Positions 46,581 through 57,189 of a stretch of 64,000 bases of DNA are shown piece after piece. Source of the stretch: Symsagittifera roscoffensis (Eukaryota; Xenacoelomorpha; Acoela; Convolutidae); NCBI RefSeq assembly GCF_963678635.1, contig NC_087065.1, positions 66,311,374 through 66,375,373 of the forward strand, in the 5' to 3' direction. The notes under the pieces are model-generated. The model searched no databases. It saw nothing but the letters and a program-made list of their open reading frames with translations, and was not told where the DNA came from. The stretch's first letter is position 1. Every line of letters starts with the position of its first letter. The position numbers and the translations under genes were made by a program.

Positions 46581-47594
46581 ATACGTTAATAGTATCCAAA
46601 CCACTACAACACAAATAAATTATATACACAATTCAGATATAGCTTTATCCAAAAAAACCACTGAAATTTTGAATATAATTCAAATTCGAGAAAAACCCAA
46701 ATTTTAAAGGTAAACCATCTTCTAAAAATTGGTGTAACTTTTGTCGAAGATACGGACACAGGGTTGCTGAATGCCGACAAAAACAACAAGATAACCAGAA
46801 TAAACCACAAAAGTACAAAGAACCAAACAAATCATTTTATCAATACATGAAAAAAGACCAAAATTTACCAAACAAAAAATATTCACAGTAACAACAGTTC
46901 TGGAAAACCACTTCCGAACAGTTCAAATTATTCAAGAAACCAATCACTCTAAAACTCTAATTACAGAAGCAGATCATCAAAACAAAGAAATTCTCAAAAA
47001 TTCTCACAAAACAGATATAGTCGATCAAATAGCCGAAACAATAAATATCGAAGTAACTATTCACGATCAAACTCAAACAGACCAGAATATTCGTTTGATA
47101 CCAGTTCCCACTCAAATGCAAGGAATAAACACTATTCAAACGATAAATAAAGAAATTCATCTTACAATAGACACAGGAATTATTCCAACAATAGGAATTG
47201 AAATTACTCAAATAGGCGAAATCAACGGTATCAAAACAATATATCAAGAGATTATTCAAACAATAGATCAAATTATCAAAGATCTAACCACAACAGTTAT
47301 CAAAATAGATCACGAGATAACTCACAAAATAGAAACTCAAACTATAACATTAGACAAAAAACACTATCACCAATCACCTCATAGGAATAATACACGTTCT
47401 TTCGATTCTAAATCTAATATAGAAGTAATGCATCAAAACATCAAAGACAAATAAATCAAGTACAAACAACTGAAGAAACAAATTCAGACCCCTCTGGTAT
47501 CGATAGTACAGAAAAGACGGAATTACAATTAAATCACAATAATTGCGAATCTACAGACAATGAAAGCGATACAGAGAATACAAATTCATTCAAC
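46581..47594 (+). pseudogene. gag: Gag nucleocapsid with intact zinc knuckle, and linker
   Basis: The CCHC zinc knuckle is complete at 46,733-46,774: NWCNFCRRYGHRVAEC, giving Cys-x2-Cys-x4-His-x4-Cys. It is followed by RQKQQ and a Lys-rich tail. The frame 47,095-47,454 covers the Gln/Thr/Ile-rich linker. The knuckle is the only undamaged one of the four in the window. Confidence 0.75.
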
Positions 47595-48230
47595 ATGATA
47601 AAAGTTGAAAATGACTATGAAACTGTTACATTTGAACAACCATTTCATTCACAAGTCTATCAAAATCAATTGGAAGTCCTTTCAGATTATTACACTAGAC
47701 CAACAGAACAAAAAGTAAATGAATCAACAACGTTAAACAAACCTGAAAAAGAACAAGTATCATGTTCAAGTACGAATCACATTTACCAAAACATACCAAA
47801 AGAACCACCAAGAGAAAAAAATTGGACAATCCCATTTCTCTTAGAAAGTCCAAAAAGTAAAAAATTTCAACCACCAGACCTTGAAACAGATTTTTTATTA
47901 GATTCAGGAGCAGAGTCAAATATTTTAACATTCCAACCTGGAATGAAATCAAAGTTTTGCATCCAAAATTAATACCTTTGAAAACAACCAGTAGACTAGC
48001 AACAGCACAAGGCTCAACATTAGCAAACTACGGAAAGTCCAAATTTTCCTTGTTCCCACTAAAACAATGGAACAAAACATACTTTTAAACAAACCGTTTA
48101 AAGAAATCTTCCACATCACAGATATAAAACACAATATCATTGGAATTCCATTTATCGCTAATATATACCAACTTTCAATATATTGGACAGTAAAATTAAC
48201 ATAAAATATAAATGTACAAGAATGCATAGC
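47595..48230 (+). pseudogene. pol: retropepsin-like aspartic protease, frameshifted
   Basis: The frame 47,595-47,972 runs from an acidic/Gln-rich spacer into the active site FLLDSGAESNIL (DSGA at 47,901-47,912). A frameshift just after 47,940 moves the rest into another frame, where LATAQGSTLANYGKS and the carboxyl motif HNIIGIPFI (hydrophobic-Gly-x-Pro) can be read up to about 48,180. Catalytic Asp retained, unlike the two minus-strand copies. Role in the family: processing of Gag and Pol. Confidence 0.75.
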
Positions 48231-48540
48231 ACCACTCTAACATTTTTCAAAAGAATGAACAAACAACCACAATTTTTTTTCAAAATTTTACCTCATTTAC
48301 AATCAAGAAAGAAAACATCTTAAACAACTCTCAGGATATATCTATGACTTCCCAATCAAACAAGTTCATCAATATGACAAAACTCAAAACAGACAACATC
48401 TCTACATGTCTGACCTTGAATTCCGACCGATTCATAAATTTTTTACAGTAACAATTTCTTCCATTAAAAACATGAGAAGCTCAAATTCTGACATTATGTC
48501 TCTACATGTCAACAATTCACCGTTTAAAATAACCCTGCCT
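48231..48540 (+). pseudogene. pol: protease-RT linker, ending in a pol deletion
   Basis: Contains LSGYIYDFPIKQVHQYD and LEFRPIHKFFT, matching 26,750-26,974. Around 48,540 the sequence passes from this linker to the pol-env spacer (compare 48,600-48,770 with 8,300-8,460 reversed). RT, RNase H and integrase, about 4-5 kb, are therefore absent from this copy. Confidence 0.65.
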
Positions 48541-48772
48541 CATTTCTTAAACGCTTCTTTCCTCGACGTTCAAAAAAATTTAAACAGATATTTTCAAACT
48601 TTTTCATAGAATTTTCTAAGCTTCTCAGATAGTTTTAGCTGAAACTTTTGAAACTTTTAATAATTTTTTGCAACCTTTTTCTAATTTTTTATTCCCTATT
48701 CGAACTATATATAAACAACTTTCCAAAATCCTTGATAACCTCCACAAGTACGAAAATTCAATATCTATTTAA
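48541..48772. other. pol-env spacer, plus copy, shortened
   Basis: Remnant of the spacer described at 8,302-9,060. It includes TAATTTTTTGCA and ATTCAATATCTATTTAAATG just before the membrane-segment ORF. Confidence 0.45.
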
Positions 48773-48961
48773 ATGTTTCGAACCATCTTTAGTAGAACTG
48801 ACAATTTTCTGCTTTTCATAATTTTTCTCACATTTTTAACATCCCTCATAAGGACAATGTGCATATGTATAAAAAAGGCAGTCATCACATTTGCTTTAGC
48901 AACCATCTATTTAACTGTTTTCATGGAAGAAAACTATAGTAAATATAAAATTTCTTCATAA
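48773..48961 (+). CDS. short ORF with membrane segment(s), plus copy
   Basis: 62 codons from the ATG after TATTTAA. A hydrophobic run FLLFIIFLTFLTSLI lies at residues 12-26, and a second, ITFALATIYLTVF, at about 39-51. It aligns with 8,116-8,301 and 13,900-14,085 (same F-x-K/R-x-D-x-FLL pattern). The position right before env, and the single anchor near the amino end, suggest a signal-anchor leader of the Env precursor as in complex retroviruses, or a small separate membrane protein. Confidence 0.5.
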   Translation: MFRTIFSRTDNFLLFIIFLTFLTSLIRTMCICIKKAVITFALATIYLTVFMEENYSKYKISS

Positions 48962-50169
48962 AAAGTTAAAAACCCAAAAAAAAATTTCAAAATTGCTAAC
49001 CAACAACCCCCACACCAGTCCCCACCAACAACTCCCCAAGAAGGTCCAACTACAACAACAAATACCCCAAAACCCCCAATCATCAACACGCATTTCTTTC
49101 CAAGACAATCCATATAACTTTGAAAAAAGACACGCACAATTATCTGAACCATTAGAACCAGTTGTTCGCCACGCACCTTTGTTTGAATCACAAAACGAAC
49201 CGACATAAAACATATACTACCCTTTACAACAAGATCCTAATAGAGTCAGACATACTAGCCAAAAACAAAATACACTTGAAATAAATAGACAAATCATACA
49301 TCCAAGATAAAAATTCAATTTCCCAGAGTTCATTTTAACATACCTCAATCACCAACGTCAAATCCTTCAGATCTTCCTAGTAGCACCAGATACTCACCCA
49401 ATTGCTTCACAACAAAGCACTTCAAACATACCATCAGATTATTTAGGTTCAACTCCCATATCAGAACAAATTCGAGAAAACGCTTTTAATCCACCAGTAA
49501 CTACTGAACGCCTACCATATTGGGAAACACACTCCTACACTCAAGGTAAACAAAATTTAGTGAACGAGCCAATTGACGTTTCATCTGATACAGCACTATC
49601 CACAATGCCAGAAACGCTTATCCTTCCTTCAACACCTTCAATAAGTCAAACATCAAAGACACTTTTTCCCCTAAATTTTCCTACAAACCTCGACGCTCGA
49701 TATCAAGAACAATCATCTAATAAAATCCCCCCTACGATTAAATTGGAACACATTCGTAGCACCTCCATCATTTTTTGGTCAATATCAAGAAAATAGCAGA
49801 CTACACAACTGGGCACTAAATAGAGTACAATATAGACAAGATATTCACAAAGATATACAGGAACATAACATCCAAATACTCCAACAAAAACAGTCTCACA
49901 CTAAAATTCGAAATTACGGTAAGACAAAATAACACTGTTCAACACCTGTTTTCATTAGCCCCTCCAAATTTAATGGCTCAATCTTTACCTCCCCCATTTA
50001 TTATAACCGAAATAATATATAAATACGATAGATAAATTAAAAAGACAATTGGATATATAATTTTTATAACCCATATTCAAGGTTATCATACATATGTATA
50101 TTCTAAAGTTATCCTTATTTCAACACCTTCTTTTTCTGATTTTTCCAACCAAATCAAAGTCCCTCTCCT
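48962..50169 (+). pseudogene. pre-env Pro/Gln-rich region, plus copy
   Basis: Frame 48,993-49,208 has FEKRHAQLSEPLEPVVRHAP. Later blocks include RLPYWETHSYTQGKQNLVNE and, at 49,560-49,796, a Ser/Thr/Pro-rich stretch. Near 49,820 is a VQYRQDIHKDIQEHNIQIL helix-like block. The order and spacing match the minus copy at 21,731-22,768 and 7,503-7,736. Several stops. Function unknown; likely the surface or stalk portion preceding the conserved Env core. Confidence 0.5.
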
Positions 50170-52713
50170 CGAACAGGACTTCAGGATTTATTAGTAACAC
50201 ACTACGATTGTGAAGAGAACGAACAAAAAACACTACATAAATATGCTATAAATCAAGTAACACAATGTGAATCAGAACCACAAGCTACAGAAACCACCAA
50301 AATCATAGCTACGTTGTACTCAAAAGCCCGAGCGACAACACTTACAGGTGATAAATTCACAGCGACATTTTCCGAAAAGATAGTACATTGTTCTCAATTG
50401 GTAATAAAAACAGACTAGACCATGAATCTTCCTACTAAAGTAACTATGAAAGATTATTACACCTCAGCCCTCAAGATTGTAAAAATGAACTTAAATATAA
50501 AATCTTAAAACAAATATAGGCAGAAACATAAATTTTGTAATTTTTCAAGTTTTTCCAGACTCAGCACATCAAGCTGAACTTGAAAAACACCAGGGTCATA
50601 TTAGATTAGATATAAATTTTCCCTTTGATGGAGAACACGGAAAATTAACATTTGATCTCCATGATAAACATTGGGTACCACACATTGGAAAAGTTAATCC
50701 TTCAAACTGCAAAGCAGACACGAAAAAATAAAGGATACCAAGATATAATGTTTTTCGATTGGAAAATACATCTTGAAAAAGTACAACTGACACTTGATTT
50801 AAAAAATAATACAATACTCTATCAAGGAATCAGACTCCCTTGTAAAAATGACCAAGGATATTGCTTTCCTACAAGACGCACACAATTAACCATTGTATGG
50901 TTTCCTGAAGAAACCTGAACAATTTTTCAAGTAGCAAAAGTACACGCAAGAACAATAAAATTCCGCAAGAACAATAAAAAATATTTCATCGAATCAATCC
51001 TATTTGAATATGTTAACCCTGAACAAATTCGACAAAGTAATCATAATTTTAGAAACATACACAATACAGAGAATATTTTAACACGTTTCCAATTATATCC
51101 AGAAACAGAATTTGCATGTAACTACAACAAACCACTATACAAAACACAATATTCAGAAATTCTTGTCGAATACGAAAACGGTTTCGACACGAAAACAGGA
51201 AACTTAATCCAACACCAAATGGCAACACATCACTGATATACTGACGAGAACTCATACGTTTCAGTAAAATTTCAAAAGAAGGAAGAATTGCAGGAATAAC
51301 CGGTGGAAAAGTAAAACCATAAGACACAGACAGTACACGATTACAGGAACTATCACCTTCGAACAGCACATATTTTGGCGCAATTCATTGTGACATCCAC
51401 TTAGACATGAAATTAGATTACACAATTAGCGGAATTTTTCAAGAAACGTCCTGATCAGATTTAACACTACATCAACTATGTGAACTCGAAAAAACACAGA
51501 TTTTACAATCACTAGCACTAGCAGTTCTACAAATACCATATGCGGCATATTTATTATCCGGAAAAAGATCAAATTGCCTTGATTATGACGGAAACATTTC
51601 ATGGTTTTATACTTTTTAAAAAGTATCACCTTCATATGTTTTTTGAAGACAAAAGGTGTTATAAAAGAATCCCAATAGTCTATAAAAATAAAGAGCATTT
51701 TGTCGATTCACTTTCCCTAAGACTTATCTTTGGGATACAGCAGTCCCATGTGGATCTGAGAAGAGCCACAATATTGTACAACTAAATCCCGACGAAGACA
51801 AATACTACTCACTCACACCAAATCCAACATTAATGCAACCATTAAAAAAGTTTTCACCTGAAAGAATTAGAGCTATTGCCCGCAATCCAAACATCGATTT
51901 ACAATCGATAGGTATATACTCTAAATCAGACATACAACATCAGATTCGTACACAACAATTTCAAGAACTCCTTACAAAAATGGACACAATACAACGACAA
52001 TCAATAGATCAAAATTTACGCAAACTTGCAGAAACCGCAGGTTTTTCAGATATTTAAGCACAAGATTACAGCGGATACTTTAAAGATATTACAGGTTACC
52101 TTACATATAAATAAATGGCAAAAAGTATCGACCACAAGATATATCACCAATAAACATTTTTAGTTTTGTAACTTCGAAAAACGAACTTCTTTCCTTTCTA
52201 GGATATCCCTATTGCATCTTAGAAAGATTGACCATATTATACGCAATGTTTAATTTTATCGGATTTCTTTTCTCTTTATTGAAAGGAAACTATAACACAT
52301 GTGCGATACATACACAAGTAAACCGACAGGCAAGCGTAGCACGTTTACTTTTTGCAGGATTTTTTGGAAGTTTTTCTACATCAAAAAACAAAACACTTTT
52401 AGATGCACAAATAAAAGAATATAATACAAAAATACCAACAAAACCAAACACATATGATGAATCACAAAACAATACAAACGTATCACCCACAGCACCACAA
52501 TTACCAAGTTTACATCATAATCGCCCATTATCATTAGTATCACAAAATTTTAGAAATTTAGCACTCACAACTACTACAAGTTCAAGACCTAATTATATAC
52601 ACAGCCCAATTCACCATACAGTAACACAACAATCCCAAAATGGACAAATAATCGAACAGCCCCATACCACCACTTTTCAATCTCAAAACAATCATTTTTT
52701 TAGCCCACGATGA
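50170..52713 (+). pseudogene. env: Env-like glycoprotein, most complete copy
   Basis: Blocks in order: DLLVTHYDCEENEQKTLHKY with a later CESEPQ (50,185-50,400); DSAHQAELEKHQGH; FFDWKIHLEKVQL; Cys-rich LPCKNDQGYCF (about 50,840-50,870) and IVWFPEET; a Leu/Glu block near 51,480 (LHQLCELEKTQIL); CYKRIPIVYKNKEHFVD (51,660-51,710); KFSPERIRAIARNPNIDLQS (51,833-52,057); then a hydrophobic stretch ILYAMFNFIGFLFSLL at 52,234-52,280 and a long Gln/Ser/Thr-rich tail to 52,713. This is a type I membrane glycoprotein layout: Cys-rich ectodomain, anchor, cytoplasmic tail. From memory it resembles the class III fusion-type Env proteins linked to chuvirus glycoproteins in some invertebrate elements; that match is unverified. 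Several frameshifts break it. Confidence 0.62.
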
Positions 52714-52838
52714 GCTGACAAATTGGATCCCTTTACCGTTCAATTTCCCATCTTGCCAATCTCCAAAACTCAATTCCCATCATTCCACTTTTTGTTTTCC
52801 CGCCACTTGATTCACCTCACATTAACACATCATCCGTC

Positions 52839-53534
52839 ATGGATTCTGATGCTAACTCAGATATCACAGGTTTTCATACAATCTCCCAAATTGATAACTC
52901 AGATTTAGAAACCCCTGATGGATTCGCAGATTCAGAACCCAGCCCCTCGACCTTTTCTCAACCCAGCCCCTCTACCTTTTCTCAACCCCCCTTTAGACCC
53001 ATCCACTCCCAAGCCCAAAATGAATCCCCCTGTACCCCTTCTCATGTTTCCCAAGTGACACCAACCAACTCCCCTTTTACAAATGAACGTTCCAACAATA
53101 ATTCCCCAGATAACACACAAATATCTTAAGAACTGAACAATCTAATAACAGTGCAACAACAAGTACAACACCCTCAAACCCTAACGATTAATCAATTATC
53201 ATCAAACATAACGTCATCAAAACCACCAACTCCCACACCTTCTTCAAATTACACCCCCTCTTTAGCTCAATTCTCAACATCAACGCAATCATCATCCAGT
53301 ACTAACCGTGCTTACAGTACTTCCATTCAAAAATTCCTCAATCATCCGTTACCATCCAAATCCGGAACCGCCCGAGAAGACTTAAATCACCCAAATCATA
53401 CAAACACTTCCAAAATTCTCCAAGTATCCTTACCCTTCTTTCCTCAAAATTCATATAACCACTCCGACCCTAACACTGAACAACAAAGTTATGTAGATGA
53501 ACATGTACTAATCCCTACACTCCATTGGACATAA
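52839..53534 (+). pseudogene. ORF B: Ser/Pro/Thr/Asn-rich protein downstream of env
   Basis: One frame of 232 codons interrupted by a single TAA at 53,127-53,129. It starts MDSDANSDITGFHTISQID, acidic and Ser-rich, includes a direct duplication PSPSTFSQ (52,945-52,990) and ends in a Ser/Pro/Asn-rich half closing at YVDEHVLIPTLHWT. The composition (acidic start, Pro/Ser/Gln-rich body) resembles a transcription-activation or phosphoprotein type; this is inference. Codon usage is richer in C than the neighbouring pol. Position between env and LTR is where complex retroviruses carry accessory genes. No counterpart located on the minus copies, which all lack this part. Confidence 0.5.
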
Positions 53535-53634
53535 TATTAATATTTTTCAAATCCACTTGCTTTACACTCCTTAACACATCACAGGACATAGAAAGAAATA
53601 AAAATTAACTTTTTCAGACTAATTACAGCACTAG

Positions 53635-54500
53635 TTACAATTCACCCATAGAGGCTACAAAAAGTTATTAAAAACATTCACCGCACCACGAGCTAACGAT
53701 TATTCCATCGAGTACTACGATCACAATATCATCAGACCTAACCAAGATCAATTCCTCGACGACAATCAGTTCGCTAACCCGCAATTAACCGAAAAATTCT
53801 TCATCCGAACACCTTATCTATTCAAACTTAGCACACTAGATAAAAAACATGGTCACATCATTTCAGAAGCACTTTGTGACATCCAAGCTTAAGAATCATT
53901 TTACGAAAAATTTGAAACCTTTTCACTTACCTTTCACTTCCTCACACCCAAAGAACGTGATTTGCACTGTTAACACGACATCATGTTAAGAACTAAACAG
54001 ACACACACTTATACTTATTATCGATTCATACAAAACCACTTTGACTTACCTACACTATCAGGACAACCCCATGGTCAATATCAATTTATTAACTCCAAAT
54101 ACACATCACAGTTTTTTCTTAATTTCACATAATGCATTAAAAACACTAACTTTCAAGGCATCCTCCGTAACTATGACCCCAAGACGCAAATGTATATATT
54201 CTGTCCCCTCACCAAAACCTTCAACGCAGAAGAATCCCGACCACTCGTTGTCCCGCATTAATACATCCAATCTGTCGAAATACCAATTTTAGAATTTATA
54301 TACAACACTAAACATAATCACAAGCTTTTTAATTTAATCTAAAACACACCTTTCTATTGGCACTGAACAACTAAAAACCATCAAAGCACTCCAATTGCTT
54401 TGGCCACTGCTTCAGACTAGAAACATCATTCGCAAAACTACTAAACACCTCTGATGTCATCCACGATGCTTTCCCTCATGGATTCTTTCCCGATGAATAG
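53635..54500 (+). pseudogene. ORF C: conserved unknown accessory protein, plus copy
   Basis: A long frame broken by TAA stops (53,890, 53,967, 54,128, 54,262) and a late frameshift. Recognisable blocks: NDYSIEYYDHN; NPQLTEKFFIRTPYLFKLS; ESFYEKFETFSLTFHFLTPK followed by ERDLH; TYYRFIQNH; NTNFQGILRNYDP; PLTKTFN; and near the end KALQLLWPLLQTRNIIRK and HGFFPDE. The diverged copy at 62,859-63,720 (minus) encodes the same blocks in the same order, so the frame is genuine coding sequence. Length about 285 residues, no membrane segment, no family recognised. It ends just before a GATAAGT that is GTAAGT in the other copy. Confidence 0.65.
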
Positions 54501-55926
54501 ATAAGTATGAAGTGAATAAATAAAACTAACAAATTCGGAATAACACTGACCATTCTTTATTTAACGTTTTTTCTTTTTCTTTAGTATTCAAATCACGATC
54601 ATGTACAAACAGAAAAATCAAATAAAATTTCGAAGCTTTTTCATAAACTATAATATTTTATTAACAAACCGCACTGAATGATGCAGTAAAATTTCTTCCC
54701 CACAGTAGTAAATTGATCTATAAATTCTTTTTCCAATGTAGTAAATCTAAATACAAGGAAAATAAATTAAGGATTTCAACCCCTACAAAGCAGTAAGCTC
54801 TAAAATTCAAGAAGTAAATTTATACAAAAGAAAGCAAGTACTAACCTTTAAAAGACGCTTCTTTATATTCACTCGCACAAGAATTCTATTCAAACTCGCA
54901 CAGCTCGTCCACGACGCATTGTATAAAATAATGAATTTCAAGTTTTAACTTTCCCTAACAACAACTCAAACAAGCAATAACAAGTTTCAAACTTTCTTTT
55001 AACCCGGTTGGAACTGAATTATAAAATAATCTAAGCTAACCAACGCAGCTTACTAAACACCACAAACCACAAACCAATAGCATGACTAAGAAAAGAAAAC
55101 CCACGGTACCCACACCGGATTAAACCAGCTTAAGAATTGGATAAGTTATTCTTTTGAAGACTATTGACAAGACTATAAAAGAAATAAGAAAACACCAAAA
55201 AGTCGCAAGACAAACCCAAACCAAACAATTTGATTTTTAAGAAAAGGACACAACCAAAACAACAAAAGGAAAAACCAGTAACAAACACAACATAAAAGGT
55301 TAACACAAAACAGGACCCCACATAAAACCAGCATGCAGTCATACCCTCACTCCTGGTCTAACCCACCAGAAGAGGACGTCCTGAGCATGCTTAATAGCTG
55401 GCTTAACTCACCGTGCTAGAAAAAACGCTTTGTGACACACTCCCTATTTTTGACGAGAGCTTCTCAAGGGTGAGTAACTCTTCAAAATAGCAGAACTAAA
55501 ATTAAACGCTTTTGTGATAACAACTTATAGAAGTCATAACTAAAAACAGAATTAACAAAAACTTATAAATGTAAATTATATTATGCAGTATATAGATCAT
55601 ACACGATCACGAAGACGAGCTTCAAGAAACTAGACGACCCACTAACACTCAATCTACAGAATGGCTGAACACAAGCGATATAACCAAACAAGATCGGAAC
55701 ACAGTCAGTTCTTCGCCGAACAAGAGCAAACAATCACAACAAACCATTTGGAAATCATATTGATTTTGTTGACGGTCTCAGTCAATGTTGAATTAAAAAA
55801 AGATATCCACTATTCAAGCTTCCTGGAGCTTCCTTCTCCGAGAACAGAATAGAAATGATGCTCGCGAAATACAAACGATCATCATCCATCCTCAATTACA
55901 GATAGAAGTTAAAGAACAAAAAGCTC
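54501..55926 (+). mobile_element. 3' untranslated region of plus element
   Basis: No gene of note on either strand. Homologous to 61,304-62,850 on the minus strand along its length, e.g. AACCAACGCAGCTTACTAA near 55,038 and CTCGTCCACGA near 54,905. A GCAGTAAA-like motif recurs at 54,683, 54,704, 54,738, 54,789 and 54,811. The purine-rich stretch 55,900-55,926 before the LTR may be the polypurine tract. The frames at 55,130-55,342 (minus) and 55,661-55,852 are probably chance. Confidence 0.55.
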
Positions 55927-56322
55927 TGTAAACCCCGGATGGGTGGAACCAGATCCAAACTATAATTTACTATTGATTATAATTTAGATATTTTATCCCC
56001 ATAAAATATTAGAGACTAACCAATCACAATCCATCGAACTAACAACCCACTTATTTGGAAGTGCTGAAAATTCTTGTAATTTCAGCACCAGAAAGATTTG
56101 AATTTAACTTACAACTTAGTTGCTTTCTCCAAGAGACCGAGTCGTAACAAAACCAGTATACTCTAGATCTTTTGAGACTAAGAGATATAAGAGTAAGATT
56201 AAGATCGGTATTAGACTAAGAAGTTGCACGAATCTATCCGGCCGAAAATAAAATAACGTGACGAGCAGACGGTGTACCCTATCTGAAATCACTCTACGAG
56301 TTAGAACATCCATCCCAATTCA
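55927..56322 (+). mobile_element. LTR copy E (3' LTR of plus element)
   Basis: 396 bp, TGTAAACCCCGG...CCCAATTCA, the only complete plus LTR with both ends flanked by non-LTR sequence on the right. The palindrome at 56,061-56,088 is imperfect, and the TATA box is mutated to CATAAAA. After 56,322 the flank is unrelated to the primer-site region, so this is the 3' LTR and the retroelement boundary. Confidence 0.75.
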
Positions 56323-56400
56323 CAAGGTATTTTAGCAGGTCTTGAACATGTTGTTCACCTTGAACCTTTATTTTTTTTTGGACCTTGAAACGATTAATAT
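56323..56400. other. short flank between LTR E and nested transposon
   Basis: No feature apart from a poly-T run. Presumably older host sequence. Confidence 0.4.
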
Positions 56401-56513
56401 CAGGGGCGGATCCAGGATTTTCTCATTTTCTCGAGAGGGGTTGGATTTTCCAAAGGGGGCGGACCCTCTTTTGGCCAAATCTTCTGCGCCGCAGACGATT
56501 TTTTGAAAACATA

Positions 56514-56531
56514 ATTGGCACCCAAGGCACC
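56514..56531. repeat. left arm of internal inverted repeat
   Basis: ATTGGCACCCAAGGCACC pairs with 57,172-57,189 (17 of 18 bases); similarity continues about 10 bases inward. It brackets a 676-bp segment that contains the exon. Confidence 0.75.
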
Positions 56532-56838
56532 TTTAGAAAATATTAGAATCGGTCAGCCAAAATTGAATGTCTTAAAACAGTACCAAAAGAGGGACCCTTT
56601 GGGTCGGCATAGGGTCAAACTCCTGAAGCTTCCGCTGCCCCTGGTTATCATCTATTGCTTCGTTGATTGGTTTATCAGCGTAACCTCGACCTGGGTCCTG
56701 TTAACACCTAAAATGGCTTAGAAAGTCTTTCTCGTATCTTACAATAAATCAAATGGTCAGTTCATCCGGCATCAATTTTTCCCAGAACATCAAATTTTTC
56801 CAAGATTTGCCAAAGTTGCGAAACGCTTGTGCTTTTAG

Positions 56839-56997
56839 GTACACGGAGAAGCTACGACGAGGTCTGCACAAGGTGCTGTCTACGGATAATGCGTGGGTGG
56901 TGACAGGAGGAACTGACGTTGGCATCATGCGATTGTGTGGTCTCGCTTTAGAAGATCAAAAGATCAGCGAAAAAAATGAAAGCGGCGAAAAAACTAG
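56839..56997 (+). pseudogene. orphan exon of a TRPM-like cation channel (SLOG domain)
   Basis: 159 bp, open throughout, phase 2-2, with an acceptor (TGTGCTTTTAG) before it and a donor (GTGAGA) after it. The product contains LRRGLHKVLSTDNAWVVTGG followed by TDVGIMRLCGLALEDQ, matching the amino-terminal nucleotide-binding-like homology region of TRPM channels, with the GL-K, T-x-AWxxTGG, G and AL-D positions of the family kept. Known family role: calcium- and magnesium-permeable channels. Neighbouring exons of such a gene (the following IGIAPWG-type block) are not visible on this strand in the rest of the window. The exon lies inside a small transposon, so capture is likely; a genuine gene with very long introns is the alternative. 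Confidence 0.6.
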
Positions 56998-57171
56998 GTG
57001 AGAATAGTCATCATTCAACACCAGGTCATCATATATGGTTATATGAGCTATCAGGGGCGGTCTAAGGGCGACCCCCACAGGTTTTTGACCCCCTCACAAC
57101 CAAAGGGTCGCCCCTTTGTGATCATTTTATGACATATATTTAAAGTCCACCAATTATAAACTTTTCCTAAG

Positions 57172-57189
57172 GGCGCCTTGGGTGCCAAT
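57172..57189. repeat. right arm of internal inverted repeat
   Basis: GGCGCCTTGGGTGCCAAT, partner of 56,514-56,531. Confidence 0.75.
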
